Source: Schistosoma haematobium
Lineage: Eukaryota; Platyhelminthes; Trematoda; Strigeidida; Schistosomatidae
Direction of reading: 5' to 3'
Assembly (NCBI RefSeq): GCF_000699445.3
Contig: NC_067195.1
Span: 13,948,787-14,012,786, forward strand
DNA: 64,000 nucleotides
Positions 23,801-35,130 of the stretch are shown here, in pieces; within the stretch, counting starts at the first letter, position 1, and each line of letters starts with the position of its first letter. The notes beneath the pieces were generated by a model, which worked only from the letters and a program-made list of their open reading frames with translations, did no database searches and was not told the origin of the DNA. The position numbers and the translations under genes are program-made.

Positions 23801-26800
23801 CCAACATAGTAAACCATTCACTGTTTTACTGTCTTCTGGTTATACAGAACAGCTTAAAATCCCAAGGTTATACCATGGTAAATTTCATCTTCCTATAGGA
23901 AACTTCATAGACAGATTAAACATGTTTATTTTGTTATTAATTATCGTTAATACGTAGAATAACAGTAAATTACAAGACTACACGTCAGACTGTGATGTGA
24001 TGCCAGCTGGAGATTCATTGAAATGTGGGATCCAATTGAAGGGTCAGTTGTAGTTGCTTTAAGCTTCTAACAGTTTTTAATTAGGAAATTTACCCTGGAT
24101 GGTGTCAACATAAAAGCTGAATTCAATTCCATTAAAATCTGATGCAGAGATTAAAATATATCATGCTCTTTGGAATGTTTAAATGATTATACGTACGATG
24201 TTGATCGGATAAACTCTATTCACCAGTCATAAGTTATTAAAAAAAAACAGTCATTGATAAACTTACAACGAAAATGGATTTCAAAGAAAGAAACAATTTT
24301 CACTGACACATGATAACATTGTGTGAACATGCACATTATACAAAATGAGATGCTAATCAGTGATTATCAATAGTCAACCTCGAGAACTAATCCCTTCTTG
24401 AAAAGCCTATAAATATCCTTAAAAAGAGACAAATCCATTGGCTAGGTAGTATAAAATAAAATTTATTTACAAAGACTGTTGTGAATGTGAGTGGAAGTTA
24501 TTTGTGAAGAAAAGAAGAAACAAGAAGTATATGTTTTTCACTATCTTTTTATTTGTATACCAAACCCCCATACATTTCAACACAGTGGACATAATGTTGA
24601 GCCACCTAGAAAAGTGACCAGTTTACACCATGATTGATAGCTTACGATTAGCACTAAAGGAAGAACTAAACATTAGTCAATAACTACTGAACAATCAATA
24701 TAAATATCTCACTCCAAACGAAAGATAGTCACTACTACTATTTCTACTACTAATATTATTATTACTGCTAGAACTACTTATTATCTGATATTCATTTGTT
24801 ATCTGTTTAATAATAATTGGTAATAATCACTATACACTGTGACGATTATTATTGCATGGAAGTCATACACTTATGTATGATCAACTAATTTATTTTTCTA
24901 TTCATCTAGACAAAGTAAGGAAGCAATTAATTTAAATAATCTGCATGTAATAATTAATGAGAAACGAAACTCATGAACCACATTTCTTTTTTAAGTTTAG
25001 TTGCATGCAGACAAATAACTCAGAAAGCATCATCCAAAACACATGACCTTACTTAACTCTTAATTAAATGTAAATTATTTATTTTGTTGTATTGATTAAG
25101 TCGCTTCTATAGTTTATTAGCTAGTTAACTTGAGTTAAAGTAAATCTGCAGTTTTTATATTCAACATAAAACTTTATAAACAGTATTCATTGAACAGTAG
25201 GTTAGCATGAAGAAGTATGAAGTATCAATCATGTCAATTTGTTGGTAGTATTGCGTTATCTGAAAGTGAATGGATTAAGTGTGAAGTATTCATTACTGTT
25301 TTGGATAACATTATCAGCGTCTACTTCTGTGTAGAAGTCTATTTGAAGTAATATCTACTTCAGTTACAACTTTTTTGTACCATTATAAATTAATCTTATA
25401 ATAGAAAAAAAATCAGTGTTTGACTTTCAAATGATCCATGAATCAGGAATTCATCTTCTAAATAGTTTTTACTAGAGAAATCGAAATCTCAAAATAATTT
25501 TTTTGATACTGTTAGGATAGTCGGAAAAATATACCAATAATTATCGTGTTAAGTCTATGGTGTCCTTGGACCTTAAATGTACATTTCCTATTGGTCGATG
25601 TTTATTTCACTTGTTAAATATTTTGTAAATGCTGTTTCCTATTTCATGGTACGATGTGGTATGCTTGATTGGTATATAAACAAAGTATGTTTGAAATATA
25701 ATGATTCATAACTCAGAGGCTGTGACTTGTGTTCTTGACTCAACTGGCTGGGACAGACAGCGAAGCGGGACCAATCAGGGCACTAGGTCGTCCGTCCGTG
25801 TTTACGTGTCCACTGTCACAGAGGCGATCGATAAATACGCTGCTTATCAAAAACCTGCAGTCTCACACTCGCGTTACAACAGACACCTAACTGATAAAGA
25901 TTATTATGATGCGGGATACAACTTAGTGATACATATTGAAATATTCCAACAAATCAAAGTCCTATGGCACATTTTGACCCACTTAGCTAAGGGCTAAGCT
26001 GTTAGAAATCAGAGATCGGATATGAGGTTGAATGGAATCTTTAACGGCACAACACCGTCCATACAGATTGATTACCGTTGGGGTAACAATGAAAATCAGA
26101 GGGCACTCGACAACTGTTTCGTCTGAGTATTTGCAGTGAGAACTCACGACCCAGTCAGTGGTAGAACCCACGGCCTTCGTGTTTCTACGAGAACGTTCGT
26201 TGAGACTATATTAAATGGACGACCTTTGAGCGATTTGAAAGTGACTTTAAAAATGCCCATCTACAAACTAGGACTGAATGAAGGTTATGAACCTGTATGA
26301 GAATTAGAATTCCGATTTATAGTTGATGGTTAGAGTTGGGAATTAGATTTATAGTTTACATCACGAAGTGACATCAGTTATAGTGCCAAAACGCTGGTTA
26401 GACAAATGTATGAATGAATTTCGCGCCAAAACTCAAGATCTGTTATCTTCTTTCTGGTTGGTTCGTCCATAAATTATATTCTCGCCGAACGTTCAACCAG
26501 TGGAGTTCATAAGTATCAGAAACTAAACAACTGTTACAACAGTGACATTAGATGATTATCGAGATATTTCGTAAATTGATTGGTCTTGAAATCGAATCAC
26601 TGAGCACTAACTCAGTAGCATGAATGGCGAGACCCGAAGGTCCATGGTTCGATCGCTTGTAGGATTATGAATGCTATTTGGTGTGGAGTAGAATGAAACA
26701 GCTGTCTGATGCCCTCTGATTTACGACGATACACTAGCTGAAATCGATGTGTCGAATACAACCTACAAATCAAATCAATCAACACAAAGTCCTCTAAACA

Positions 26801-29800
26801 GCACTACTGAGTTAATTCCTATTTGTCCTCGGCAGATCATATTAACATCATCTGAACACCTATTAAAATGACGAGCCCCAACTAAGACAAAATGTACGTC
26901 CTGGATTTCACTGATAGCCATCATCCACTTTTACTTATAATGAAATGAATGGTTTACAACCAAACTTGACACAATTGCAATGGTAAATTGTTATTTTGTA
27001 GATTACTCATTCCGGCTCTCAAGGTTTTGAACTAAATAATAAAAAGAAACCATAAACAGTGTCTTACCTAATGGTTATTTACAATATCATTTAATGGGGA
27101 ATTTTATTTTCAAAAATTTCATGAAAGCCAATCATTGATCATTGAGTAGATATAACAGGAAGGTGAAAAGATCATAGAAATTGTTCATTAATTATCTTTT
27201 AAACCAAAATGTTATAGAGAACTGATGAAGAAAGGACCGTACTTTTAGCTAATTATGTCTTGAATGATTCACTATTATTTAAGGTTACAAGAATTGAAAT
27301 ATAAGATTCGCTAAGAATGAATGAAGATTATGGATTTGTGACTAACATGAATTCTTTTTTCGTGACAGTACAGTCAATAATAATACATTCAAATAATAAT
27401 CATAACATATTAGATAGATCACCAGTCATATATGATTTCTCGGCTATACTGTTCACTATGATTGTACATTATCACGGAATCAGCCAGTTTAACAGATTAT
27501 TTCCTTGATTTAGCAAACCTCATGGGTCATTATAGTGAACATACCGAATGGACTTAGTTAGACAATCATTGAAAAACCAGGAAGCAATGGACAGCTGTTT
27601 TGTCATAGTATTGGATTCCACCGTAGTTTGTATCTCCGACTCCATCACGGATCGAAACATGAACCTTCAAGCCCTGTGATTAATGCTTAACACTTGAACA
27701 CTGACTCGGCATCACTTTGCAAGCTCAACTTCAAGTAAAATATAATGTCGAACAATCATCATTACATGTTCTTAGTGACTGACTTTCTCACATCCGGCAT
27801 GACTGAACTCCACTGATTATAACATATCTCATGGCATATTTGCATATGCCATTGGTTAAAATAGTGGTATTCGACTATTTAGAAAATCTCTAAAATTTAT
27901 TAATATAACCACTTGAGCTGTAATAATTCAACATCTTAAACTCAGATTAAGGAAAGTACTTCAGTTGATAAAATTATGAACCAGTGTAAGAAGAATTAAC
28001 TAAATCGTATTCTCTACATCCTGATGAGTTGATTGCCTCCACTCAAAATTATGTTGAACCAAGATAACAGCTTTAGTACAGAAACAAAAAAAGACACATC
28101 AATAAATTCATTGATAAACAGATACGTTCATATGATTACATAATGTTTATCTCATCCAAGTTGTTTATAAATATCTTCCATTTTCTAGCATTAACACATA
28201 AAATCAATTTACTATTGTTATCACATTTTTATCTTCCTCAATAATACTGAAATCAGTTACTTAGCAATAGGTTCACCCTTTATCACAACTCCAGAAATTA
28301 TCTTCATCGTTGTATAATGAGAAAAAACCTGTCTATTCATATGGTCCTGTAGATTAACAGTCATAGTTCAGAATTAAGGCTTCCATGCCGTCGTGTACGC
28401 ACATTGTTGTAGAGCCCAATACTGAGACAAAATAACTGTCCGTTATTTTCCTCACTTTTCTTTGGTTGACGAACTAAATTTAGTGTGTGGTGTGGAAATA
28501 CAAATCCGAGAGTTTTCACAACATCCTCTAGCAACGTTTATAACCAATCTTCATTAATCATTTATGATATGGCGAGACTAAAAAAGTAAAATCAAGTCAA
28601 CGTAAAAACCTATCAATATAAAATATTTGATTACATAGTAAGTTATTGATTTATTGGTGTTAAAGATTACCCAGTTCAATTTTTACAAATCTGACTGTAA
28701 GCAAAAGTATTGTATTCAGAAATCATTTTTATTTACTTTGGTGGTCAAGTAAATTCATATCAGTAGTCTTTGTGTTTTTTGTGTACTTGGGTCTCCAGTA
28801 CCAAACACAAGACAGTTAAACATATCCAGCAAAAATTGATAGATAGATAGATAGATAGAACAATTTATCGAAGAATAAACTCAGTGTTTTATCATCTGAT
28901 CGTTAGTTCCTAGTAAATACTACCAATCAGGCTGCAATGCTGACACCAGGATCAAGTGACTCGAAATCATAGTGAATGCAGTTTAATATTAAGTAGTTAG
29001 AAGCGTCTATAACAAACAATCGATTTACGTCCAAAAATAATATCAATAGAGCATGTTAATATCCGTAAATTTTAACATATCATCTGTTTTCTTTTTTTTA
29101 AATTACAGTAAACTAAGAACACAAGCAATCCAACCAAATGCATATATTAATGATCCAGGACCTACACCACAAGAATTAATCGATGAGTTAAGTTGGTCAG
29201 GTAGAAGTAATGAAGATTATTTATTGAATTTAATCGCTTCTATAATGGCTGAAAGTACACAACCTGTCAAGTAAGCCTTAAAAAATATGTGTGTTTAGGA
29301 TTAAAACGTAAATTGATCTCTCCTGACGATTTTCTATTTGTATATTTCTAACGATTTTGAAGTTAAAATAGAGCTTGTAAGCTAGCTAAGACACACTACT
29401 TACCAAGCTTTCTTCATATACTTAGATAAGAACTCTGTAGGTCATGATATCTTGGTCAACGTGCATTATTTTGCTGGTAATTAGAACTGATAAACTGTAT
29501 ACTTGATTTCGCTGCCTGATGAAATATTTAGGGTTTGTATTTTGAAACTACGAAACGAATTTGGTATAACACACAAAATACATTCACTTTTGTTGAAAGC
29601 ACGAAACATGTCGTGAAACTAATAAATCTAAATGAAAACGGCAGAACGGTTGGTAGATTTTCCTTCATATGCATTCCTTGAAGAGATATGTAGAGAATAT
29701 ATTAGAATTCATGCATTAAACGTGTTATGCGGTTCAAGAATGAGCGAAAAATTTCATTTTAGTAGATCCAGATTGCCTGGTTTAAGTTATTGCGTAACGT

Positions 29801-30639
29801 CGTTCAAGAACGTGTCATAATGGCGAAGATATATTTACTATTTTTATTCCTCTCGATCTTCAGTCATAGTATTTTTTATATATACCTTTTCATTTCCTTC
29901 TACGTGAATCATACTCCCAATGTTCACTCTATTTCATTATTATTTTCGCCATGATTATCTCAACTTGTTTACTATCCATCTTTTTAACTTCATCTTATCG
30001 TGGCAGTTTGATATGACAACTCAGGTCATTGTATATTTGTCAGACTTTTCGCAGATGATGACTAACTGACTTGAATAATTCTGCAACTGAAGATAAATTA
30101 TGAAAAAACACTGTTAAAATATGTTTAGGCAGTTATAAATGGTATATCTGCATGGCAAAAATAAATATTTATAGCAGTATTGGATTTTTAGTATTGAAAA
30201 TCCTTCCGTAGAATCAAGCCTATAGAATTCAATAAAAATTATTAAAAGTATTAACCTATACACCACAGAAGAGTGATTTTCCTTTTCGTATAAATGAAGT
30301 TTATAAAATAGTATATATATACATATATGATACGATGTATGTAATATGTGTTTATTTGAAAGAGTTTAAGAAATATGGATAAATTAAATTAATCCTCGGT
30401 CATGACATAACATTCCACAATCAAGTAACTAACTACACATAACCGATACTAAAAATCTCTGCCTTAATTTCGTTCTCATTCATAAAATAGAATGAATATG
30501 TGCAATATTATATCATAAATTCTGACGTAATAAATTATTTTCATAACTGTAATTTGACTTTATTCTAATTCATTTACATTGCAGAAATCGATCGCGGCAA
30601 CTTACAAGAATGAATATATCAGAGGGAATTTTAAATTAA
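14802..30639 (+). CDS. Unrecognised helical/coiled-coil protein, C-terminal four exons
   Basis: Four exons join in one frame: 14802-14927, 17345-17550, 29109-29270 and 30585-30639, with phases 0/0, 2/2, 2/2. Acceptors are TATTTTAG, TTACGCTCAG, AATTACAG and CATTGCAG; donors are GTAAGA, GTAAGT and GTAAGC. The product is 182 residues, from KLNLIMKERDQLQIEL to MNISEGILN. The first two exons are charged and helix-forming (ERDQLQIELTNTNRKLARF; KYIKHLIADMNATYKIREN), suggesting a coiled coil. Exon 3 then has INDPGPTPQELIDEL and the tail is basic (NRSRQLTRM). AATAAA signals lie at 30746-30755, about 107 nt past the stop. The family is not recognised. An in-frame ATG in the first exon could be a start, but upstream exons are likelier. 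Introns are 2.4, 11.6 and 1.3 kb and full of repeats. Confidence 0.82.
15030..15205 (-). repeat. Degenerate hammerhead repeat, family 1
   Basis: The minus strand reads GGTTCCCTTAAAATTACAG, matching the family-1 GTTCCCTCAAGATTACAGG, followed by an eroded core and the tail GCAGGGTTTCATGTTGACTA. A B-box-like GGTTCAAATCTAAC precedes. The plus-strand open frame 14964-15236 overlaps it and is not a gene. Confidence 0.7.
15944..16350 (+). repeat. tRNA-like hammerhead repeat, family 1, with inverted 5' region
   Basis: At 15944-16044 is a minus-orientation 5' region plus the unit junction; from 16045 a full plus-strand unit follows: 5' region, tRNA-like head GGCTCGGATAGCTCAGTGG near 16173, B-box-like GAGATCGAATCC, intact hammerhead, and tail CCTCCAACCGCCATCTAA. 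Arms 15944-15989 and 16045-16090 are perfect 46-bp inverted repeats with a 55-bp spacer. Confidence 0.88.
16270..16318 (+). ncRNA. Hammerhead ribozyme (family 1), intact core
   Basis: CTGACGAG at 16277-16284, stem II GTGC/GCAC, GAAAC at 16298-16302, stem III ACCC/GGGT, GTC cleavage triplet at 16307-16309, stem I CCTTG/CAGGG. It lies in the sense orientation inside the intron of the plus-strand gene, so it would be present in its pre-mRNA. Confidence 0.82.
16735..16960 (+). mobile_element. Decayed non-LTR retrotransposon 3' end
   Basis: CACCAACTGAGGTGGTTAGGACATGTATTACGTAT translates to the HQLRWLGHVLRI motif found near the C-terminus of the elements at 43-50 kb. GTGTAGGAGTAGGTTAAAAGAAAG and a decayed AATACG...ATCGATCACAACGACATAG (end of the ORF) follow. 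Multiple stops. Confidence 0.65.
18885..18965 (-). repeat. tRNA-like SINE head relic
   Basis: The minus strand contains AACCACTAGTAATCAGGAAG (A-box-like) and CTGGGTTCAATCTC (B-box-like). No hammerhead remains. Confidence 0.4.
19278..19426 (+). repeat. 149-bp direct repeat, copy 1
   Basis: Begins AATCACGGAATACATCATAC and ends GGTATTCTTTATATTTCGT. It matches 20446-20594 with only two differences (T/C at two sites). Confidence 0.95.
20235..20890 (+). other. Two adjacent open blocks of uncertain nature
   Basis: After CTCTTAG at 20234, a frame runs through CVLQKDNCQFFVSMKILNP and WIIDGELNLSESF before entering the 149-bp repeat. A second block, 20684-20890, reads TLGGIHLNPRSAIVIRQWF. The first block begins in phase 0 and so cannot follow the exon ending at 17550 (phase 2). 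This could be a retrocopy, an unrelated nested gene or chance. Confidence 0.2.
20446..20594 (+). repeat. 149-bp direct repeat, copy 2
   Basis: Second copy, offset 1168 bp from the first, with 147 of 149 bases identical. It interrupts the open block 20235-20520. Confidence 0.95.
21925..22060 (+). repeat. Degenerate tRNA-like hammerhead repeat, family 2
   Basis: B-box-like TTGGGTTTGACTCC, then GCAATGATGAGGACC (eroded core start), and the tail TTTTCAATGGGGGTCTAACTT typical of family 2. Confidence 0.55.
22966..23262. repeat. Hammerhead repeat family 2, inverted pair
   Basis: The left arm (about 22966-23060, minus orientation) and right arm (about 23150-23262, plus) mirror each other from GATCATGAGTCAATTGAAGC to CTCATGATC. 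The centre carries GCGCGC and a B box (GGGTTCGAATCTC). The right core has CTGAGGAG and GAAAC but weakened stem II (TATC/GGAC). The left core reads TTGAGGAG and has GTA at the cleavage triplet. Confidence 0.8.
25509..25951 (+). mobile_element. Possible solo LTR or LTR fragment
   Basis: The block runs from TGTTAGGAT to ATTCCAACA (short inverted ends), with a TATA-type box (GGTATATAAACAAAG) at about 25670 and raised GC compared with its surroundings. No gag-pol, primer site or second LTR was identified. The short open frame at 25701-25997 inside it has no recognisable motif. Confidence 0.28.
26594..26935 (+). repeat. Two degenerate tRNA-like hammerhead repeats in series
   Basis: Near 26600-26770: ACTCAGTAGCATGAATGG, B-box-like GGTTCGATCGC, then TGGTGTGGAGTAGAATGAAAC (core relic). 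Near 26868-26935: ATGACGAGCCCCAACTAAG and the family-3 cleavage side GTACGTCCTGGATTTCACTG. Neither core is complete. Confidence 0.5.
27535..27735 (-). repeat. Degenerate tRNA-like hammerhead repeat, family 2
   Basis: The minus strand carries a tRNA-like head (AGTGTTCAAGTGTTAAGC; B-box-like GTTTCGATCC), then CTATGACAAAACAGCTGTCC (GAAA lost) and the tail CCTGGTTTTTCAATG. Confidence 0.55.
28838..28859. repeat. (GATA)n microsatellite
   Basis: Five GATA tetramers in a row. Confidence 0.95.
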
Positions 30640-31124
30640 GCTGTGAATGGTAGTAAAGAAAACAACTGCATCTTAAAACGTTTAATACATTTAATACATT
30701 TTGATTGAAACAATTGAAATGAACTGAGTGTCTAATTGAAATAATAATAAATAAATTTAAATTTATTAGTTTTATTTTTTAAGCTTAGAAGTAAAGGTAT
30801 CATGTAATTAACTCGTAAAACTTGTTCTGTTTTAAATTACATTTACTTGCCATTATAGCTGAGTTCAATATTGAAACAGAATACCATCCATCTTATTCAC
30901 ATAGGTGATTTGTTGTTAAGGAAGCTTGAAGAATTCAGTAGTGAAGAGTAAACCTAAACTGTGTTTAGTGGTTAATAAGTATTACCAATTAAATATTAAA
31001 ACCTACTACCGATTGGTTACTAAGTAGTACTCAGTGTCATGATTGTCTAATCCATTAGTAATATAATGGGAATTTTTCAGCCATTAGTAATTACTGAATT
31101 CTATTAACCAAGTTCCGGTGAGGC

Positions 31125-31345
31125 CTCTAGTCTAAGTGACTCAAATTTTGCGTCCACTATATTGGGATGTTAGTTTGTTAGAATCAATCAGTAGGAAACC
31201 CTATATAACCAAGATTTCGTGATGATTAACAGGGCGTAATTGCTGTCTTAAACAAACTGAGTCTCAGTGTAAGATTGTGAACCCTAGTAACTAAGTTTAA
31301 TAGTTACCTTCGAGACTGTAGATACACCTTGTAATGTTTTGACAA
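31125..31345 (-). repeat. Degenerate hammerhead repeat, family 1
   Basis: The minus strand contains remnants of the unit (AATCTTGGTTATATAGGGTTTCC; GAGTCACTTAGACTAGAGG in the 5' region). The core is not intact. Confidence 0.5.
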
Positions 31346-31599
31346 TTAAGTATTAAAAAGTCGTAATTATTATATAACTTCAGAATCCTCTTCATAAAAC
31401 GATTTTCACAGTTGATTAAAAGAAGGTGGAAAAAAATCGTCAGTAAATAAACCCAACGGATTGCTCAGTTAAGACCTCAGACTTTTGCCATTGAAATAAC
31501 ATGCAATAGTTATTGTATTTCTTTTGAACCACTAGTCTTCCTTATAAATTCGTCAGTCAATATAAGATAAAAATTGTATATATCATTCCTAGTAAGTGT

Positions 31600-31770
31600 T
31601 TAGGTTATCCCATAGTTGATGCTAAGGACTGTGCTAAGATATGTACATCCTGTGAGGATTGTTTCTCCATAGCTATTAAGTTAGTAAACATTAGAACTGC
31701 GATGCGAGTACATCCAGGTGACAAGTGTCAAATAAGAATGAACACGTTTCTAGGATTAGACTTCCAGTCA
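31600..31770 (+). repeat. Degenerate hammerhead repeat, family 3
   Basis: GATGCGAGTACATCCAGGTGACAAG and GTCAAATAAGAATGAACACG recall the family-3 core (stem I, CUGACAAG, stem II) with several core changes. Confidence 0.5.
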
Positions 31771-32054
31771 TAATACGTCTATTCCAGATACAAATCATGT
31801 GTAATAAATTCTCACTATCATTTAGATCAGTGAATTTCCTATGAAAAACGTTGTTTGAGTATAACAAACAATTTGAATTATTTAAGGAATTATAAACTGA
31901 TATTCTCCCATAAGGTTAGTGAATTTTTCAAGTTAAGCATTTAGAGCAATGATTAACAGTCTTAACTGAATGGGTTTTGTGGAGAGTTTTTAGAAATTTC
32001 ACAGGTTGAAATCATGAGTCAGTTGAAGCTAGACCACCATTGAAAACCTGGAAG

Positions 32055-32098
32055 CACTGGACGGCCGTTTCGTCCTGGTATGGGACTCCTCAGCAGTG
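32055..32098 (-). ncRNA. Hammerhead ribozyme (family 2), intact core, minus strand
   Basis: Mirror of the plus-strand ribozyme: CTGAGGAG occupies 32086-32093 on the minus strand, with stems I (CACTG/CAGTG), II (GTCC/GGAC) and III (ACGG/CCGT), GAAAC, and cleavage triplet GTC. Confidence 0.82.
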
Positions 32099-32176
32099 CG
32101 CATCCACGATCCCGCTCGCGCGCGAAGCCAGTAGGTCCTGGGTTCGAGCCCCGCGTGGTGCGGGATCGTGGATGCG

Positions 32177-32220
32177 CACTGCTGAGGAGTCCCATACCAG
32201 GACGAAACGGCCGTCCAGTG
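32177..32220 (+). ncRNA. Hammerhead ribozyme (family 2), intact core, plus strand
   Basis: Stem I CACTG (32177-32181)/CAGTG (32216-32220), CTGAGGAG 32182-32189, stem II GTCC/GGAC, GAAAC 32204-32208, stem III ACGG/CCGT, cleavage triplet GTC 32213-32215. All conserved core positions are present. Confidence 0.85.
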
Positions 32221-33329
32221 CTTCCAGGTTTTCAATGGTGGTCTAGTCTTAACTGAGTTTAGAAACATCTGTTTAGTTTTTATTAAAATTTCCAAATATA
32301 TAACAAAGAAAGTAAATGTATGACAAACACCAATTACAGATTGTTAAATGATGAATAAAATTAAAAATTATATCTTGTTGCATACATTATGTAAAAGGTA
32401 AGTGTTATTATCATTGGACTGATATTTAAATAATAGAAACATTTGTTCCTATCTAATAAAATATCATGAATTTGTTTCTTACTACTAAGATTTAATGATT
32501 TCACTGATAAAAGAATATCAGGTGATTAGAATAGAACAGAAGACATCTTAAAAAGATAAATACAGGAAATAGTAAAATTAAATTGAAATGTTTTCATTCA
32601 TATAAAACTGAAAAGATTTCATTTCTTAATATACTATAGGTGCATGATGCCTATGGAATATTTTGATTTCTCTAGAGTTAGAAGTACAAACAAATGAGCC
32701 CCAACTTAACAGTTTGAATGTGAAGAACTCGCCAAACGAATCAAAGCTCTTAAATTTGATCTCGAATGTAGTCGTCAGTGTACGCTGTTGATGAATCATG
32801 TACTAGAATGAAACAGCTACTTACCAAAAATTATTGATATAAACAAATTTACTTAAATATCTATCGTGTGGATTATAGGGAATACGGAAGCAGTATAGCA
32901 ATAACAAATATACTGTGAGTACAGGTCTGCTTAATATATATTTCGTATCTATTAAAAAGTGGCTTGTAATATATTCGAAGAGAGGCGTTTTATTTTACAA
33001 GGAACTCAGTAGCTGTGTGCACATACATTCCCACTGTTGATGTTCATACTAAGTTTTGAACTCACTATCTTTCGCTTCAAACATCAATGAGTCAAACATT
33101 GATCTCCGGTGTTCAGTTAGCCAGTAGTATGTTTAAGCAGAGTAAATTTCATTTATAAGGGTTTGCATTTTCCTGTTGTTGAAGTTAAGACTTTCAACTG
33201 ATCTGTCCCTAATGACATATGTGATCGTAAGCGGATTCATTCGATAGTACCAATTAGCCAAATGTTTTTGTAAAACAAACACTTACATATACAGTTTATA
33301 CTCATCACCCAAGCTATTGGCTCTCTGAA

Positions 33330-33480
33330 CTCAGTGGTTCCTAGATATCACATTAGCATTTGAAACAAACGCTATTGATTTCGAGTTTCAGTGTAGAAAA
33401 CAACACTAAGGTTCAGGTAAACCCGACTAATGAATCTCAGATAAGACGAAACACATATCCTGAATTTAACTGTTAGCTTT
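33330..33480 (+). repeat. tRNA-like hammerhead repeat, family 3, degenerate
   Basis: AACTCAGTGGTTCCTAG (A-box-like), GATTTCGAGTTTC (B-box-like), then CCCGACTAATGAATCTCAG and GACGAAACACATATCCTGAA. The GAAAC is kept; the CUGAUGA part is broken (CUAAUGA). Confidence 0.55.
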
Positions 33481-34894
33481 CATACTGCTTCAATAAAAAC
33501 TTGCTACCGAATCACAAAAAATGATCCATTCGTTGCACATGCCAGTAGCTATCTGAACTCCTTAGATCAATCGTCAATACAATGACATTTGAAAAGAAAG
33601 ATACCAGGGATTTAGTTTCAGTTTAAACATCCAAAATGGCAATGTAAATACATGCACACAATGGAAGCCTTTATAAATATGATAATGTCTTTATTTTAAA
33701 TTTGCCAACAAACTTATGACTATTTTGAATTAGATGAAAATCTATTGAAATAAAGAATTAGTTTTCTTTCGTAACATTTATACTTTCGTTAATTTCCACA
33801 ATTAGACACATACTTGCGTATATGTATATTGGTACTTAATTACAATTGATTACAATGTAGAATAATAATAACAACAATAATTTGTATTCTATAAATGAAG
33901 AATTTTTTTTCATTTTCTGTGGTAATATCCAGTTAATGTACCAAATTGTAAAAGTTCAAATACATTTTTATTGTTTGTTCTATTCAGCTATCTCACTTCC
34001 ACTCCCTCTCTTTCCATACCTCTCTTTTTTCTCTTTACATATTATGAATTAAATAAACATGTTACTAAATTAGATGCAAGACCGATGGAGAAAGCAAATA
34101 AACAATAAATTGCGGTAGGTACCATATGTAACACAATAGTAATTCTTTTTATATTGGATCAACATTAAACTTTGTTAGGTTTAAAGGTGAGAAATAAAAA
34201 AGTGAATGTAAGAAGTATCACAGAGAATAGGTATATATATATATCCATTAAAGAGGGGGAGAGAAAAAACAATATATTCTTTGCTTCGACTGTTTGCTTT
34301 TTACGGAAAAAGATTATTTTTCTGGTTTCATCATCATCATATATTATGCATGCAAAAACAGGAATAATTGTTTTTTCTTACAAAAATGAACATCGTGAAA
34401 TAAATAGGAAACAATATTAACTGATAAGAATAAAAATGAATAACTTGAAATATTAGATAAGACTAGAAATGAGATATATAGTTTATATGAAGAAAGGAAA
34501 TCATTCAGTTAGGCAGTTTCTGCAAATCGATTCCACCAATGTGTCCTCCGCTCTTTAATATAATTTACATTTCAGTTCACTTAATGATTTTCAGAGAAAG
34601 TAGTATAGAACCTATCTGACTATTAGCTTCAACTTATATAAATAATCTATTTACAAGTGTCCTATTCAGATAAATCATATGAATATATGGTCGCTTGATA
34701 ACTATAAGAATATTGATTAAAATTAGAAGCCAAACCTAAATTATTATTTAGGATAACCTAACAGAATTTAAAATTAATGACTAGTGAAATAATATGAGTT
34801 ATAGTATTCTGATCGTTTGAACTTAACAAACAAACAAATCAAATGAACATCTGTAGGTTTTGTTCGTTACAGACTGATCTCGCTAAACTTCTCA

Positions 34895-35130
34895 TTGAGG
34901 ATTAGGGAACTCTGGACACACGTTTCACACTAGTGTAGGAAACCTCAGTAGCGGATAGTCGCAAACACACTAGGGATAGTTTAGCTAGGTCACAGACCGA
35001 CTAAAGTTGGGACTGTACCATTGGAGGCTTACCTAGTGGTTACAATAGTTAAATGTTCACCGCGAGATCTGACGGTCTTGTTGGATTCAATTCCTGGCGT
35101 GTTTGTAGGTATTTAGTATTGAGAAGTTCC
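34895..35130. repeat. Degenerate family-2-like repeat pair
   Basis: At 34908-34960 is GGACACACGTTTCACACTAG...CTCAGTAGCG, a minus-orientation hammerhead relic. At 35030-35100 is a plus tRNA-like head (CTAGTGGTTACAATAGTTAA; GGATTCAATTCC). The open frame 35053-35292 is derived from it. Confidence 0.45.

Larger units (their letters stand above)
17551..29108 (+). other. 11.6-kb intron, repeat-rich
   Basis: Contains a 149-bp direct duplication (19278 and 20446), tRNA-like/hammerhead relics (18885-18965, 21925-22060, 22966-23262, 26594-26935, 27535-27735), an LTR-like block (25509-25951) and a GATA-type microsatellite. Two adjacent open blocks (20235-20520, 20684-20890) look mildly coding but fit no phase of the host gene. 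The remaining AT-rich DNA shows nothing further. Confidence 0.6.
32012..32260. repeat. Hammerhead repeat family 2 as a perfect palindrome
   Basis: Arms 32031-32114 and 32161-32244 are perfect inverted repeats, 84 of 84 bp, separated by 46 bp that include the B-box-like GGTTCGAGCC and GCGCGCG. Each arm carries one complete hammerhead, in opposite orientations. The near-identical open frames on both strands (32040-32246 plus, 32029-32295 minus) result from this symmetry and are not genes. Confidence 0.95.

Noticed and set aside
32029..32295. Open frames on both strands giving almost the same protein
   Set aside because: They result from the perfect palindrome of a hammerhead repeat, not from coding.
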